Below are positions 17,620 through 25,228 of a stretch of 54,078 bases of DNA, piece by piece; position 1 is the stretch's first letter; the number at the start of each line of letters is the position of its first letter. The notes below the pieces were generated by a model, which saw only the letters and a program-made list of their open reading frames with translations, was not told the origin of the DNA and did no database searches. The position numbers were made by a program, and so were the translations under genes. This DNA is from Opitutia bacterium (lineage in GTDB: Bacteria > Verrucomicrobiota > Verrucomicrobiia > Opitutales > Opitutaceae), in NCBI GenBank assembly GCA_947467625.1, contig CANIJN010000006.1, positions 1 through 54,078 of the forward strand, read 5' to 3'.

Positions 17620-18420
17620 ATGTCCGACAAACTCACCGAGATCATGGCTTGGAAGCGTCAGGAGATTGCGCCGTTCATTCGCGCGGTCTCCGCAACCGAG
17701 CTGGCCCGGCTCGACTCATCGCTGCCTCGTCCACCGTCCTTCGCCGCCGCCCTCCAGCGCGGCGATGGCACACTCGCGGTCATCTCCGAGATCAAGCGGC
17801 GCTCCCCTTCTGCGGGTGACATCAAGGCTGGGGCTTCGTCCGTCGATCAGACCAGCCGCTACCAAGCCGCGGGTGCCGATGCCCTCTCCGTCCTCACCGA
17901 CGAAAAGTTTTTTGGTGGCACCCTCGACGACCTCCGGGGCGTCACCGCCTATTTTCGTTCAACACCTCCCGCGCGGCCCTGCATCCGCAAGGATTTCTTC
18001 GTCCACCCCGTGCAGGTGCTCCAAGCCCGCGCCGCCGGAGCCAGCGCGATCCTTATTATCGTGCGAGCTCTGAGCGACGAGGAGATCAGGTCGCTGGCCG
18101 AGGCCGCCACCGCCGCCGGCCTGGACGCACTCTTCGAGATTCACACCGCCCCCGAGCTTGCCCGCGCACTCGCCCACGGTGCCCGGATCATCGGCGTCAA
18201 CAATCGCGACCTCTCCACGTTCACGACCGACCTCGGCTTGAGCGAGCGCCTCATTCCGCTTTTCCCTGCCCACGTCACTGCCGTTAGCGAAAGCGGTATC
18301 CACACCGCCGCCGATGCCGCCCGCGTCCGTGCCGCCGGCGCCCACGCCATTCTCGTCGGCGAAGCCCTCATGAAAGCGCCTGATCCCGCTGTGCTCCTCT
18401 CCTCGTTTCGCTCTGCCTAA
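17620..18420 (+). CDS. trpC: Indole-3-glycerol phosphate synthase
   Basis: 266 residues; closes the indole ring from CdRP in tryptophan synthesis. Motifs in order: ILxxI-like N-terminal helix (LTEIMAWKRQEIAPF), VISEIKRRSPSAGDI with the catalytic lysine, ALSVLTDEKFFGGTLDDL, CIRKDFFVHPVQVLQARAAGASAILII, DALFEIHTAPELARAL, IIGVNNRDLSTFTTDL, VSESGIHTAAD and the final ILVGEALMKAPDP. Stand-alone gene: no other trp gene is in the window. The ATG at 17620 directly follows the inverted repeat region. DUF5069 and rsmA follow after 6 and 3 bp. Confidence 0.96.
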   Translation: MSDKLTEIMAWKRQEIAPFIRAVSATELARLDSSLPRPPSFAAALQRGDGTLAVISEIKRRSPSAGDIKAGASSVDQTSRYQAAGADALSVLTDEKFFGGTLDDLRGVTAYFRSTPPARPCIRKDFFVHPVQVLQARAAGASAILIIVRALSDEEIRSLAEAATAAGLDALFEIHTAPELARALAHGARIIGVNNRDLSTFTTDLGLSERLIPLFPAHVTAVSESGIHTAADAARVRAAGAHAILVGEALMKAPDPAVLLSSFRSA

Positions 18421-18426
18421 TCGACC

Positions 18427-18849
18427 ATGTCACTCCGCCCGATTACCGCCTTCACCAAACTCGGCGGCTTTTATTTTCTCCCCCGCACCCTCGACAAGAT
18501 TCGCGTGCATGCGCGCGGCGAACTGCACCTCGATCACCACGCGTTCCTGGGTAAAGGCTTCGACGGTCGCCTCTGCCATTTCCTTGGGATCAGTTACGAG
18601 GCCCTGCGCCTGCGCACCCTCGCCGGCGGTAGCGACGATGAGATTCTCCACTGGATTCAGGAGCGCGGACGAAAAACTTCCGACGTCGATCTCCTGATCT
18701 GGAATGGATTTTCCTCCAAGCGTGGCTGGCGCGACGACGCCACCCCCACCCTCGAAAAACAAAAAGCCGAAAGCGGCCTCGCCCATCGGGCCGACCTCCT
18801 GACGTTTTTCGATTATTACGAAGTCGACGAAGGTCGCGCGCCTCGCTGA
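18427..18849 (+). CDS. DUF5069 domain protein
   Basis: 140 residues without signal peptide or membrane segment. The N-terminal part LGGFYFLPRTLDKIRVHARGEL and GFDGRLCHFLGISYEAL, then GSDDEILHWIQERGR, match my recollection of DUF5069, common in Verrucomicrobia and Planctomycetes. No function is established. Tight packing (6 bp after trpC, 3 bp before rsmA) implies one transcript. Confidence 0.75.
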   Translation: MSLRPITAFTKLGGFYFLPRTLDKIRVHARGELHLDHHAFLGKGFDGRLCHFLGISYEALRLRTLAGGSDDEILHWIQERGRKTSDVDLLIWNGFSSKRGWRDDATPTLEKQKAESGLAHRADLLTFFDYYEVDEGRAPR

Positions 18850-18852
18850 ACC

Positions 18853-19710
18853 ATGCCGCTCTCTTTCAGCGCCACCCGCGACCTCTTGGCCTCCCTCGGT
18901 CACCAGCCGAAACGTTTCCTCGGTCAAAACTTCCTCGTGGACGGCAATATCGTCCGCAAATCCCTCGAGCTCGCCGAAGTCCGCCCCGGTGACACCGTCG
19001 TCGAAGTCGGTCCCGGGCTGGGCACCCTCACGGCTGCGCTCCTGGAGGCCGGGGCCGAAGTCTGGGCCGTGGAAAAAGACCGCAGCCTCCACGCGCACCT
19101 CGAATCCACGCTGCTCAATCCGGCCACTCACCCCGATTTTGCCGTGCGGTTCCATCTGCTCGAGGGCGACGCCGTCGAGCACCCCCTTGCCGCCCTCCCG
19201 ACTGAGCGGGCTACAGCCGGTTTCAAGATCGTTGCCAACCTGCCTTACGCCATCGCCACGCCGTGGCTCGACGGTGTGCTCTCGGGGCCCCTGCCCACGC
19301 GCCTCGTCCTCATGTTGCAGCAGGAGGCCGCTCAACGCTATGCCGCCCAGCCCGGCACCAAGTCCTTCGGCGCTATTTCAGTTTTTCTCCAAGCCGCCTA
19401 CGAGACCGCCCCCGGGCACAAAGTCGGCCCCGGCTGTTTCCACCCGCGCCCCGATGTCGATTCCTATCTCATTAACCTCGTGCGCCGGCCCGTCCCCTAC
19501 GTTTTCACCGCCGCCGTAAAAACGATCGTCCGCGCCTGTTTTCAACAACGCCGCAAACAGATCGGATCCCTCCTCCGCAATCACGCTCCTGCCCACGCCA
19601 CCGCAGCGAGGGAACTTCTCCTCGCCCACGGGCTCTCAGAGCAGGCGCGACCTGAAGAGCTTCCCGTCGCTTGGTGGATTCAATTTGCCGGGACACCAGC
19701 CTTAGCTTGA
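18853..19710 (+). CDS. rsmA: 16S rRNA (adenine(1518)-N(6)/adenine(1519)-N(6))-dimethyltransferase
   Basis: 285 residues. RsmA/KsgA methylates two adjacent adenines in the 3' terminal helix of 16S rRNA. Visible motifs: PKRFLGQNFLVDGNIVRK (N-terminal substrate loop), the SAM-binding VVEVGPGLGTLTAALLEAG, the acidic VWAVEKDRSL, the catalytic NLPYAIATPWL, MLQQEAAQRYAAQPGTKSFG and a C-terminal domain with FHPRPDVDSYLI and CFQQRRKQIGSLL. All expected elements are present. Confidence 0.95.
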   Translation: MPLSFSATRDLLASLGHQPKRFLGQNFLVDGNIVRKSLELAEVRPGDTVVEVGPGLGTLTAALLEAGAEVWAVEKDRSLHAHLESTLLNPATHPDFAVRFHLLEGDAVEHPLAALPTERATAGFKIVANLPYAIATPWLDGVLSGPLPTRLVLMLQQEAAQRYAAQPGTKSFGAISVFLQAAYETAPGHKVGPGCFHPRPDVDSYLINLVRRPVPYVFTAAVKTIVRACFQQRRKQIGSLLRNHAPAHATAARELLLAHGLSEQARPEELPVAWWIQFAGTPALA

Positions 19711-19748
19711 AAGCCGCGCCGCCGCCGTTCTACTTCATCCCACTCCAC

Positions 19749-20438
19749 ATGCTCCGCCTTACCCTCGCTCTCGTTCTCGCCACCTTTACCGCCATCGCCC
19801 GCGCTCAGGATGCCGCGACCGCCCTCGCCGGCAAAGTAGAAGGCAAGACCTACGTTTCCCCCACCGGCGTCTTCAAAGTCACCATCCCTGTCCTCCCCGA
19901 ACTCGGTGGTGAGATTTCCGATACGCCCAACGTCGTCACTTTCCAAGACGCCTTTAACGTCCATATCAGCATCGCCGCCTTCTCGCAGGACGCCACCCAA
20001 CGTTGGGAGAACTCCACGCGCGGCACCAAGGACTACCTCATCTATTTTTTCAGCAATTTCGTCCTTTCCGATTTCAAACAAGCCTTCCAGGGCGTGCAGA
20101 TTGAGAGCGCAAAATTTATCCCAGGTACGCTCGAGGGCTCGCTGATCACCTACATTCTCATCCCCGCTGGCTCCATGTTCGCCAACAAAGTCGCCCAGCT
20201 CGACAACTCCGACCGCATCGCGATCGCGAAACGCGGCAACCTCCTCTTTGTGAAAAACGGCCACATTTTTGTCATCAGTGTAGAACTCGCCGAGCGCGTG
20301 ATCGAGGGCCGCACCTACACCAAAACCACCGCGGAAGAAGACGAGATCCTCCGCCAGCGCCTCAACGACGTCGTCGACAAGATTCAGTTCGCGAAACTCC
20401 CCGGCGCCACCCCCGCTGCGGCGACGCCGAACAAGTGA
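19749..20438 (+). CDS. Secreted hypothetical protein
   Basis: 229 residues from ATG 19749 (MLRLTLALVLATFTAIARAQ, a typical cleavable signal peptide); an earlier in-frame ATG inside rsmA would give no signal. The mature part contains TYVSPTGVFKVTIPVLPELGGEI, a strand-rich segment with VNVHISIAAF-like pattern (FNVHISIAAFSQ), and a helical C-terminus (EEDEILRQRLNDVVDKIQF). Nothing catalytic is seen and I do not recognise the family. It ends in a Pro/Ala tail. It starts 38 bp after rsmA. Confidence 0.6.
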   Translation: MLRLTLALVLATFTAIARAQDAATALAGKVEGKTYVSPTGVFKVTIPVLPELGGEISDTPNVVTFQDAFNVHISIAAFSQDATQRWENSTRGTKDYLIYFFSNFVLSDFKQAFQGVQIESAKFIPGTLEGSLITYILIPAGSMFANKVAQLDNSDRIAIAKRGNLLFVKNGHIFVISVELAERVIEGRTYTKTTAEEDEILRQRLNDVVDKIQFAKLPGATPAAATPNK

Positions 20439-20546
20439 CCTGCCCGCTGCGCCCCGTGCCGCGCCCAGCCTCTCCCCGCCTCCGATCGTACCTCCAAGGG
20501 GGTCCTCCCTTGCGCCCGTGCGCGCCTGCGTCCCAACCTCGCTAAC

Positions 20547-21044
20547 ATGATCCTGCGCGACGCCTCCGAAGCCGATCTCCCGGCCATCGTTGCCATCTAC
20601 AATAGCATTATCCCTGGCCGCATGGTCACCGCCGACCTCACGCCGGTGACCGTCGACTCTCGCCGCACGTGGTTTGCAGCCCACCAAGTTCGCGAGCGAC
20701 CGCTCTGGGTCTTGGAAGACCCCGCGGGCACCATCGCCGCGTGGGCGAGCTTCGATACGTTTTATCCGCGCGCGGCCTACGACGGCACCGCGATGCTGGC
20801 CATCTACGTCGCCGAAACACATCGCCGTCAGGGTCACGGTCGTCGCTTGCTGGACGCCGCCATCAGCCGCGGGCCAGCCCTCGGCTTGCACACGTTGCTT
20901 GGCTACATTTTCGGCCACAACGCCCCTAGCCTCGCACTCTTCGACTCCCACGGCTTTTCCCGTTGGGGGTATCTGCCGCGCGTCGCTGTCCTCGACGGCG
21001 TCGCCCGCGATCTCATCATTGTCGGCCGCCGCCTAACTCCGTAG
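20547..21044 (+). CDS. GNAT family N-acetyltransferase, phosphinothricin acetyltransferase-like
   Basis: 165 residues. The start MILRDASEADLPAIVAIYNSII, the strand pattern WVLEDPAGTIAAWASFDTF, the acetyl-CoA-binding loop AETHRRQGHGRRLLDAAI and the C-terminal LLGYIFGHNAPSLALFDSHGFSRWGYLP follow the PAT/ArsN-like branch of GNAT enzymes. Such proteins acetylate small amines or glutamate-analogue toxins in the cytoplasm; the real substrate is unknown. It follows the secreted protein by 108 bp and converges with the TonB receptor gene. Confidence 0.85.
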   Translation: MILRDASEADLPAIVAIYNSIIPGRMVTADLTPVTVDSRRTWFAAHQVRERPLWVLEDPAGTIAAWASFDTFYPRAAYDGTAMLAIYVAETHRRQGHGRRLLDAAISRGPALGLHTLLGYIFGHNAPSLALFDSHGFSRWGYLPRVAVLDGVARDLIIVGRRLTP

Positions 21045-21379
21045 TTCAACGCTCCTGCTGACCTCACGCTGGCGCCTTCGCTTCCGTGTAGCCGTCCTTA
21101 CTGCGCTCATCTCCGCGCCCGGCTCCACATTCGCTACCGCCCTCGTCTTCGACGCCCGCGTGTCTTCGGCCCGCGTGTCTTCGGCCCGAAATAATGCGAT
21201 CATCCGATCGTTTCTGAGTTTGTTCGGCCATCCACTTGCGGACACTCGGAGCGCCTGTAAATCGGCGGGCTACGATGCATGGCTAGCATCTCTCGTCGCG
21301 TGAGAATACGCCCCACCGTCGGGTGCACACCCGGTCGCCGTCCGGGCTGCTTGCCACCATCGGATCGGCCCACCTCGGG
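21045..21379. other. Intergenic region between convergent genes
   Basis: 335 bp between the ends of the GNAT and TonB receptor genes. It contains a 15-bp tandem repeat (21154-21188) and a palindrome CGGGTGCACACCCG (21320-21333) without a following T-run. No gene is supported. Confidence 0.6.
21154..21188 (+). repeat. 15-bp tandem repeat
   Basis: GCCCGCGTGTCTTCG is repeated exactly twice, followed by GCCCG, i.e. 2.3 copies. The preceding bases CGTCTTCGAC look like a diverged earlier copy. Confidence 0.8.
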
Positions 21380-24300
21380 TCACAAATCAAACGTCGTCGT
21401 GAGGATGAACTGCCGAGGATCGATGATCCGATAGGCGTAAGGTTGTCCGTCGGGATTCACCGCCACCGCCTGCAAGCGACCCCGCTCAAAGATATTTCTC
21501 ACGTTCAACTGCACCCGCGCGCGAATCGCGTTGTGGGCGAAACGCAGATTGTAGCTCGACGAGAGATCAAAGTAGGCGCGGGCCTTGTCGAAGATCGGTC
21601 GCGTCACATCCAGCGAACGCACCACGCCGTCCGCCTCCGGTGCGGCCCCGCGGAAGCCGATGGCCGCTTGATCCTCCCAGCGGACCGCCCCGCCCACGCC
21701 AAAATTCTTCAGGCGCCCCTGCGTGAAGGTGTAGTTCGTGAGCGCGTTAAAGCGCCACTCCCGTACCTGCGAACGGGGTTTGCCATTGTTGGCGATCGCC
21801 AGCTTGAGCGGCGCTGCGACGTTGCCGGTGTAGAAGTTCACGGGCGCACCGCCGCTGCCGATAACGGAGGTCCACCAACTCACGCCGGCATCGTCCTTCA
21901 CCCCTTGCCAAACCGGGAGCCGTGAATCGAGAAACTGCTGCAGGCGCGGCGAAATGTTGCTGTCGATCGTCTGCTGCTGGGCCCCCGTCATCTTCAAGGT
22001 CCAGTTGCGCGTGGGATTGAAGTTCAGCTCCAGCTCGAGGCCTTTCGACACCTGATCGGAGGTCTCCGCGATGCTCTTACCGACCAGCGTGTCGAGGAAA
22101 CCCTCAGGCAGCTGCATGATCTTTGCCACCGCCGCAGATGTCTGCGCCGCCGTGGGGATAATTCCCTGCGCAGTGAACCGAGCGTTTGATAACAGCGTCG
22201 CCCAGGTCTCGAAATTAAACGAATCATTCCCGTTGCCGCTGCGGCCCGTGTCCATGCGGATCGCGCGCGTGGCGACAATGCCCGCATCGCCGCCGCGCGA
22301 ATTGAACTGCGTCGTATCGTAGCGGCTGATCTTCAGGCTGAGGCGGCTGTCGAGGAGCACAAAAGACAGCCCGTAGTCGCGGCCCTTGCCCGTCGGGTTG
22401 GGCAGGGCCTCGCCGTAAAGATTGTACTGGGTCGTCGCGGGTTGAAAACTGTCAGATTTGTTGAAATGGCCGCGCAACCAAGCAAGCGGTTTCACCACGA
22501 CGCCGGAGGTTTTCGTCTCGCCCGATTTTTCTAACCACGGGCCCCAGACATCGAGGGCGTCGTAGTTCAAGAAACCCGTCGCCGCATCCACCGTGGCACC
22601 GTTCGAATCGCGGCTGCGATTTTTGTCTTTGCGCAAACCAAAGGTCGTGACGATGCGATCTCCGAAGAAGAAATTCTGCGTCGTGGCGGACAGCGTGCGG
22701 ATCTCGCGCCGCGTCCGATTGGACGGCGTCACGCCGGCTTCGCCGATCGTGGACGGTTCGTTGACCCACTGGTTCGTCAACGCGTTGAACCAGGTAAACG
22801 GATACTTGCCACTGAGGCCGTAGATCGCCGGAGGAGCCGTATCGATGTTCTGTCCCTGATTATCGCCCACGTAGTATTTGTAGTAGGCGCGCGCCGCCGT
22901 CACCCCCGTGCGATTTTGTAAATTAATCCACGGATGATCATCGATGATCGCATCGCGATAGCGGAAGGTCGCCGTGTCGATGCGGCGCGTCTCGCCGTGG
23001 GCCGCAAATTTCTGCTGGCCGATCCAGCCCAGCCAGCGGGGCGTGTTGGCCGGCGTGAGCTGATAAGCCAGATCCGCGCTCTGAATGTCATTCACGTTCG
23101 GCCGGTTAAAGAGCGTGGGTTCCGAGGCTGCGAGATACGGGCGCAGGAAGTAGGGATTGGCGCGGCCGTCGAGGAGTTTTTCGTTCACGTCGACGTAGAG
23201 AACCGCATTCGTGCCGCCGATAAAGTTGCGGCTGTAGCTATCCACATCCTCGTGAAACCAGCCGGCCCGCGCGGCCAGCAGATGGTGCTGGGTCCGCACA
23301 AATTCCTGCTCGATCTCAATCGTGGTGATATCGGCTTTGTCCTTGTTGTAGTTTGGCGCGACGAAATTGACCGAGGACCAATCGTAGAGCGATTTGCTGG
23401 TGATGCTCGGCGTCACAAAGAGCGGGAACAGCGTGCCGCGCAGGCGTTGGAGATCCGTGCCACTCTCAAGAAAACGCAGATTGGTGGTGAGATTGTCCGG
23501 TGTCGCGATGCCTGCAAACGCCCCCGTCGTCGGGATCGCGCTGGTGCGATTGACGCTCCAAAATCGGATGTCGCCGTTGTCCACGTAAATACTGGGGCGG
23601 TTGTAGAATCCCGAGCCTTGGGCCAAGAGACCGAGCGGGAGATTGCCATCTTGGGCCACGGTAAACGGTCCGGATCGTGCGCCGTTCGCGAAGGTCACGA
23701 TCTGGGTCGTGGGGTCCCAGGTCGGACGCCCGACCGCATTCCAGTAGGAAACGGCATCGCGCGGCGTGACGGCATTTGGCCGGCGCGCGTAGTTGTTGTA
23801 AGCCTCAAAGCTCCCACGAATCGTCGTCGTCGCAAACGGTTTGTAGGTGAGCGCCCCCTGTTGGCGACGCGTCATCTCGGCCGCTGGCTCACGCTTGAAG
23901 CCTTTTGATTCGTAAACCGCTGAAACGCGCGCGGAGAGTGTGTTGCGGATGATCGGTCGGTTCAGATCGAGGCTCGTGCGGTAGCCGCCATAGCTGTCCA
24001 TGCGGGCCGTAAACGTGGAGATGGGGCGCGTGAGATTTGCCTGCGTGCCGATGATGTTCACCGTACCCGCCGTGTTCCCGAGACCGAAAATATTGGCGTT
24101 GGGTCCGCGCGAAATCTCCACCGCCTCCGTGTTGTAGAGATCGATCGGGATGGAGGAATTGCTCGCGAAATTGCCGCGCGCCGTGTTCGCGGTGTCGAGG
24201 CCGCGGATGCGATTCGCCGTCTGAGGACCGCTCTGGATATTGTCGTTCACGCCGCCGTTACGATCGACCGTGAACGAGGTGAAATTGCCCGTGCCCTCGG

Positions 24301-24754
24301 TGTTCGCCTCGTAGAGGAAGATGTCGTTGATATCGAGGACGGCGGTGTCGAGCATCTGCTGCTTGGTGACGACGGTGATGGAGGCGCCGAGATCCTCGAG
24401 CTTCGAGTTGAGGCGCGTCCCGGACAGTGTGTTCGCAGCCAGATAGCCTTTGTCCGCCCCGGCGTTCACTTGAAACGGCGAGAGCTCGACCACCCTATCC
24501 CCGCCCTCTGTCGGCGGGTTGGCCGTCGCGGCTTGGGCGGCCTTCGTCTCGTCGGCCCGCTGTGCGGCAAGTTCATCGGCATCGAGCCGGCCGTTTTTGT
24601 TTTTGTCGTAGCGGGCGAGATCCTGCGCGGCGCGCGCGGCACCGGATGCAACGGGCGCTTGCGCCCAAGACCACACGGAAAGGAGCGAGCAAAGACTGAC
24701 GGCAGCCGCGAGAGTCGCTCGCGGGGCAGGACGGGGAGCAAGGAGGGAGTTCAT
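21380..24754 (-). CDS. TonB-dependent receptor with N-terminal EF-hand
   Basis: 1124 residues. Signal peptide (about 1-32), then an EF-hand loop at residues 50-61 (DKNKNGRLDADE, with acidic or Asn ligands at all the canonical positions). Next is a TonB-box-like segment (RVVELSPFQVNAGADKGYLAANTLSGTRLNSKLEDLGASITVV) and the plug domain (MLDTAVLDINDIFLYEAN ... EAVEISRGPNANIFGLGNTAGTVNI). The rest is the 22-strand barrel, ending in LTTTFDL. These receptors import oligosaccharides, siderophores or cobalamin; the neighbouring lyase gene suggests an oligosaccharide. Substrate is inference. It is separated by 474 bp from the lyase, so it probably has its own promoter. Confidence 0.93.
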   Translation of the reverse strand: MNSLLAPRPAPRATLAAAVSLCSLLSVWSWAQAPVASGAARAAQDLARYDKNKNGRLDADELAAQRADETKAAQAATANPPTEGGDRVVELSPFQVNAGADKGYLAANTLSGTRLNSKLEDLGASITVVTKQQMLDTAVLDINDIFLYEANTEGTGNFTSFTVDRNGGVNDNIQSGPQTANRIRGLDTANTARGNFASNSSIPIDLYNTEAVEISRGPNANIFGLGNTAGTVNIIGTQANLTRPISTFTARMDSYGGYRTSLDLNRPIIRNTLSARVSAVYESKGFKREPAAEMTRRQQGALTYKPFATTTIRGSFEAYNNYARRPNAVTPRDAVSYWNAVGRPTWDPTTQIVTFANGARSGPFTVAQDGNLPLGLLAQGSGFYNRPSIYVDNGDIRFWSVNRTSAIPTTGAFAGIATPDNLTTNLRFLESGTDLQRLRGTLFPLFVTPSITSKSLYDWSSVNFVAPNYNKDKADITTIEIEQEFVRTQHHLLAARAGWFHEDVDSYSRNFIGGTNAVLYVDVNEKLLDGRANPYFLRPYLAASEPTLFNRPNVNDIQSADLAYQLTPANTPRWLGWIGQQKFAAHGETRRIDTATFRYRDAIIDDHPWINLQNRTGVTAARAYYKYYVGDNQGQNIDTAPPAIYGLSGKYPFTWFNALTNQWVNEPSTIGEAGVTPSNRTRREIRTLSATTQNFFFGDRIVTTFGLRKDKNRSRDSNGATVDAATGFLNYDALDVWGPWLEKSGETKTSGVVVKPLAWLRGHFNKSDSFQPATTQYNLYGEALPNPTGKGRDYGLSFVLLDSRLSLKISRYDTTQFNSRGGDAGIVATRAIRMDTGRSGNGNDSFNFETWATLLSNARFTAQGIIPTAAQTSAAVAKIMQLPEGFLDTLVGKSIAETSDQVSKGLELELNFNPTRNWTLKMTGAQQQTIDSNISPRLQQFLDSRLPVWQGVKDDAGVSWWTSVIGSGGAPVNFYTGNVAAPLKLAIANNGKPRSQVREWRFNALTNYTFTQGRLKNFGVGGAVRWEDQAAIGFRGAAPEADGVVRSLDVTRPIFDKARAYFDLSSSYNLRFAHNAIRARVQLNVRNIFERGRLQAVAVNPDGQPYAYRIIDPRQFILTTTFDL

Positions 24755-25228
24755 GAGGTTGGTTAACGTGAGAGGACTGAGCGGACGCCGCAGGTTTCCT
24801 TGGTGCGGGGTTGCAGTTGATGGGTAAGAAACGACGAACGATGGAGGGGGACACTGATAACAACGCGTTCATGCGCAAGGGGCACAATCCCGCCGCTTAG
24901 CCGGACAGTCAGTCAACGCGGCAGATGTCCCACCGCGTTGCGTTCAATTTCACCGTTGATCCTCGCTACGTCCGTGCGGCACCTACCGGTCGCCAAACGG
25001 CGCGCTTACTTATGCGTTGGCGGGACTGGTGGACCACCGAGGCCGCCCCGTTTTCCGCGACCGTCGGTGGGACTTCAGGGAGAACTTATAAAACTATCAC
25101 GCGAGGCTGGTCGGAGAGTGCGGGAGCGAGCGTACTCGCGACGTTGGGCGAATGAGTCGCCAGCACGTTCGCGCGGGCACGGATGTTAATATTTTCCGAG
25201 AATGCCCCGGGGCTTTCCACGGGGATAT
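24755..25228. other. Intergenic region between lyase-like gene and TonB receptor
   Basis: 474 bp that must hold the end of the lyase transcript and the promoter of the receptor. A REP-like element lies at 25118-25143 and an AT-rich patch AACTTATAAAACTATC at 25083-25098. Several short plus-strand frames cross it but none shows a family, a signal or a ribosome site. Confidence 0.6.
25118..25143 (+). repeat. REP-like palindromic element
   Basis: GTGCGGGAGCGAGCGTACTC GCGACG, with GCGAG and CTCGC forming a stem around CGTA. The layout GGGAGCG...CTCGCGA is that of the element at 1722-1752. Confidence 0.4.

Noticed and set aside
21320-21333. CGGGTGCACACCCG palindrome as terminator
   Set aside because: No T-run on either strand and a very short loop; kept only as a note in the intergenic entry.
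24925-25189. Small plus-strand frames of 76 and 83 residues in the 474-bp gap
   Set aside because: No ribosome site, no family resemblance, and they overlap each other in different frames.
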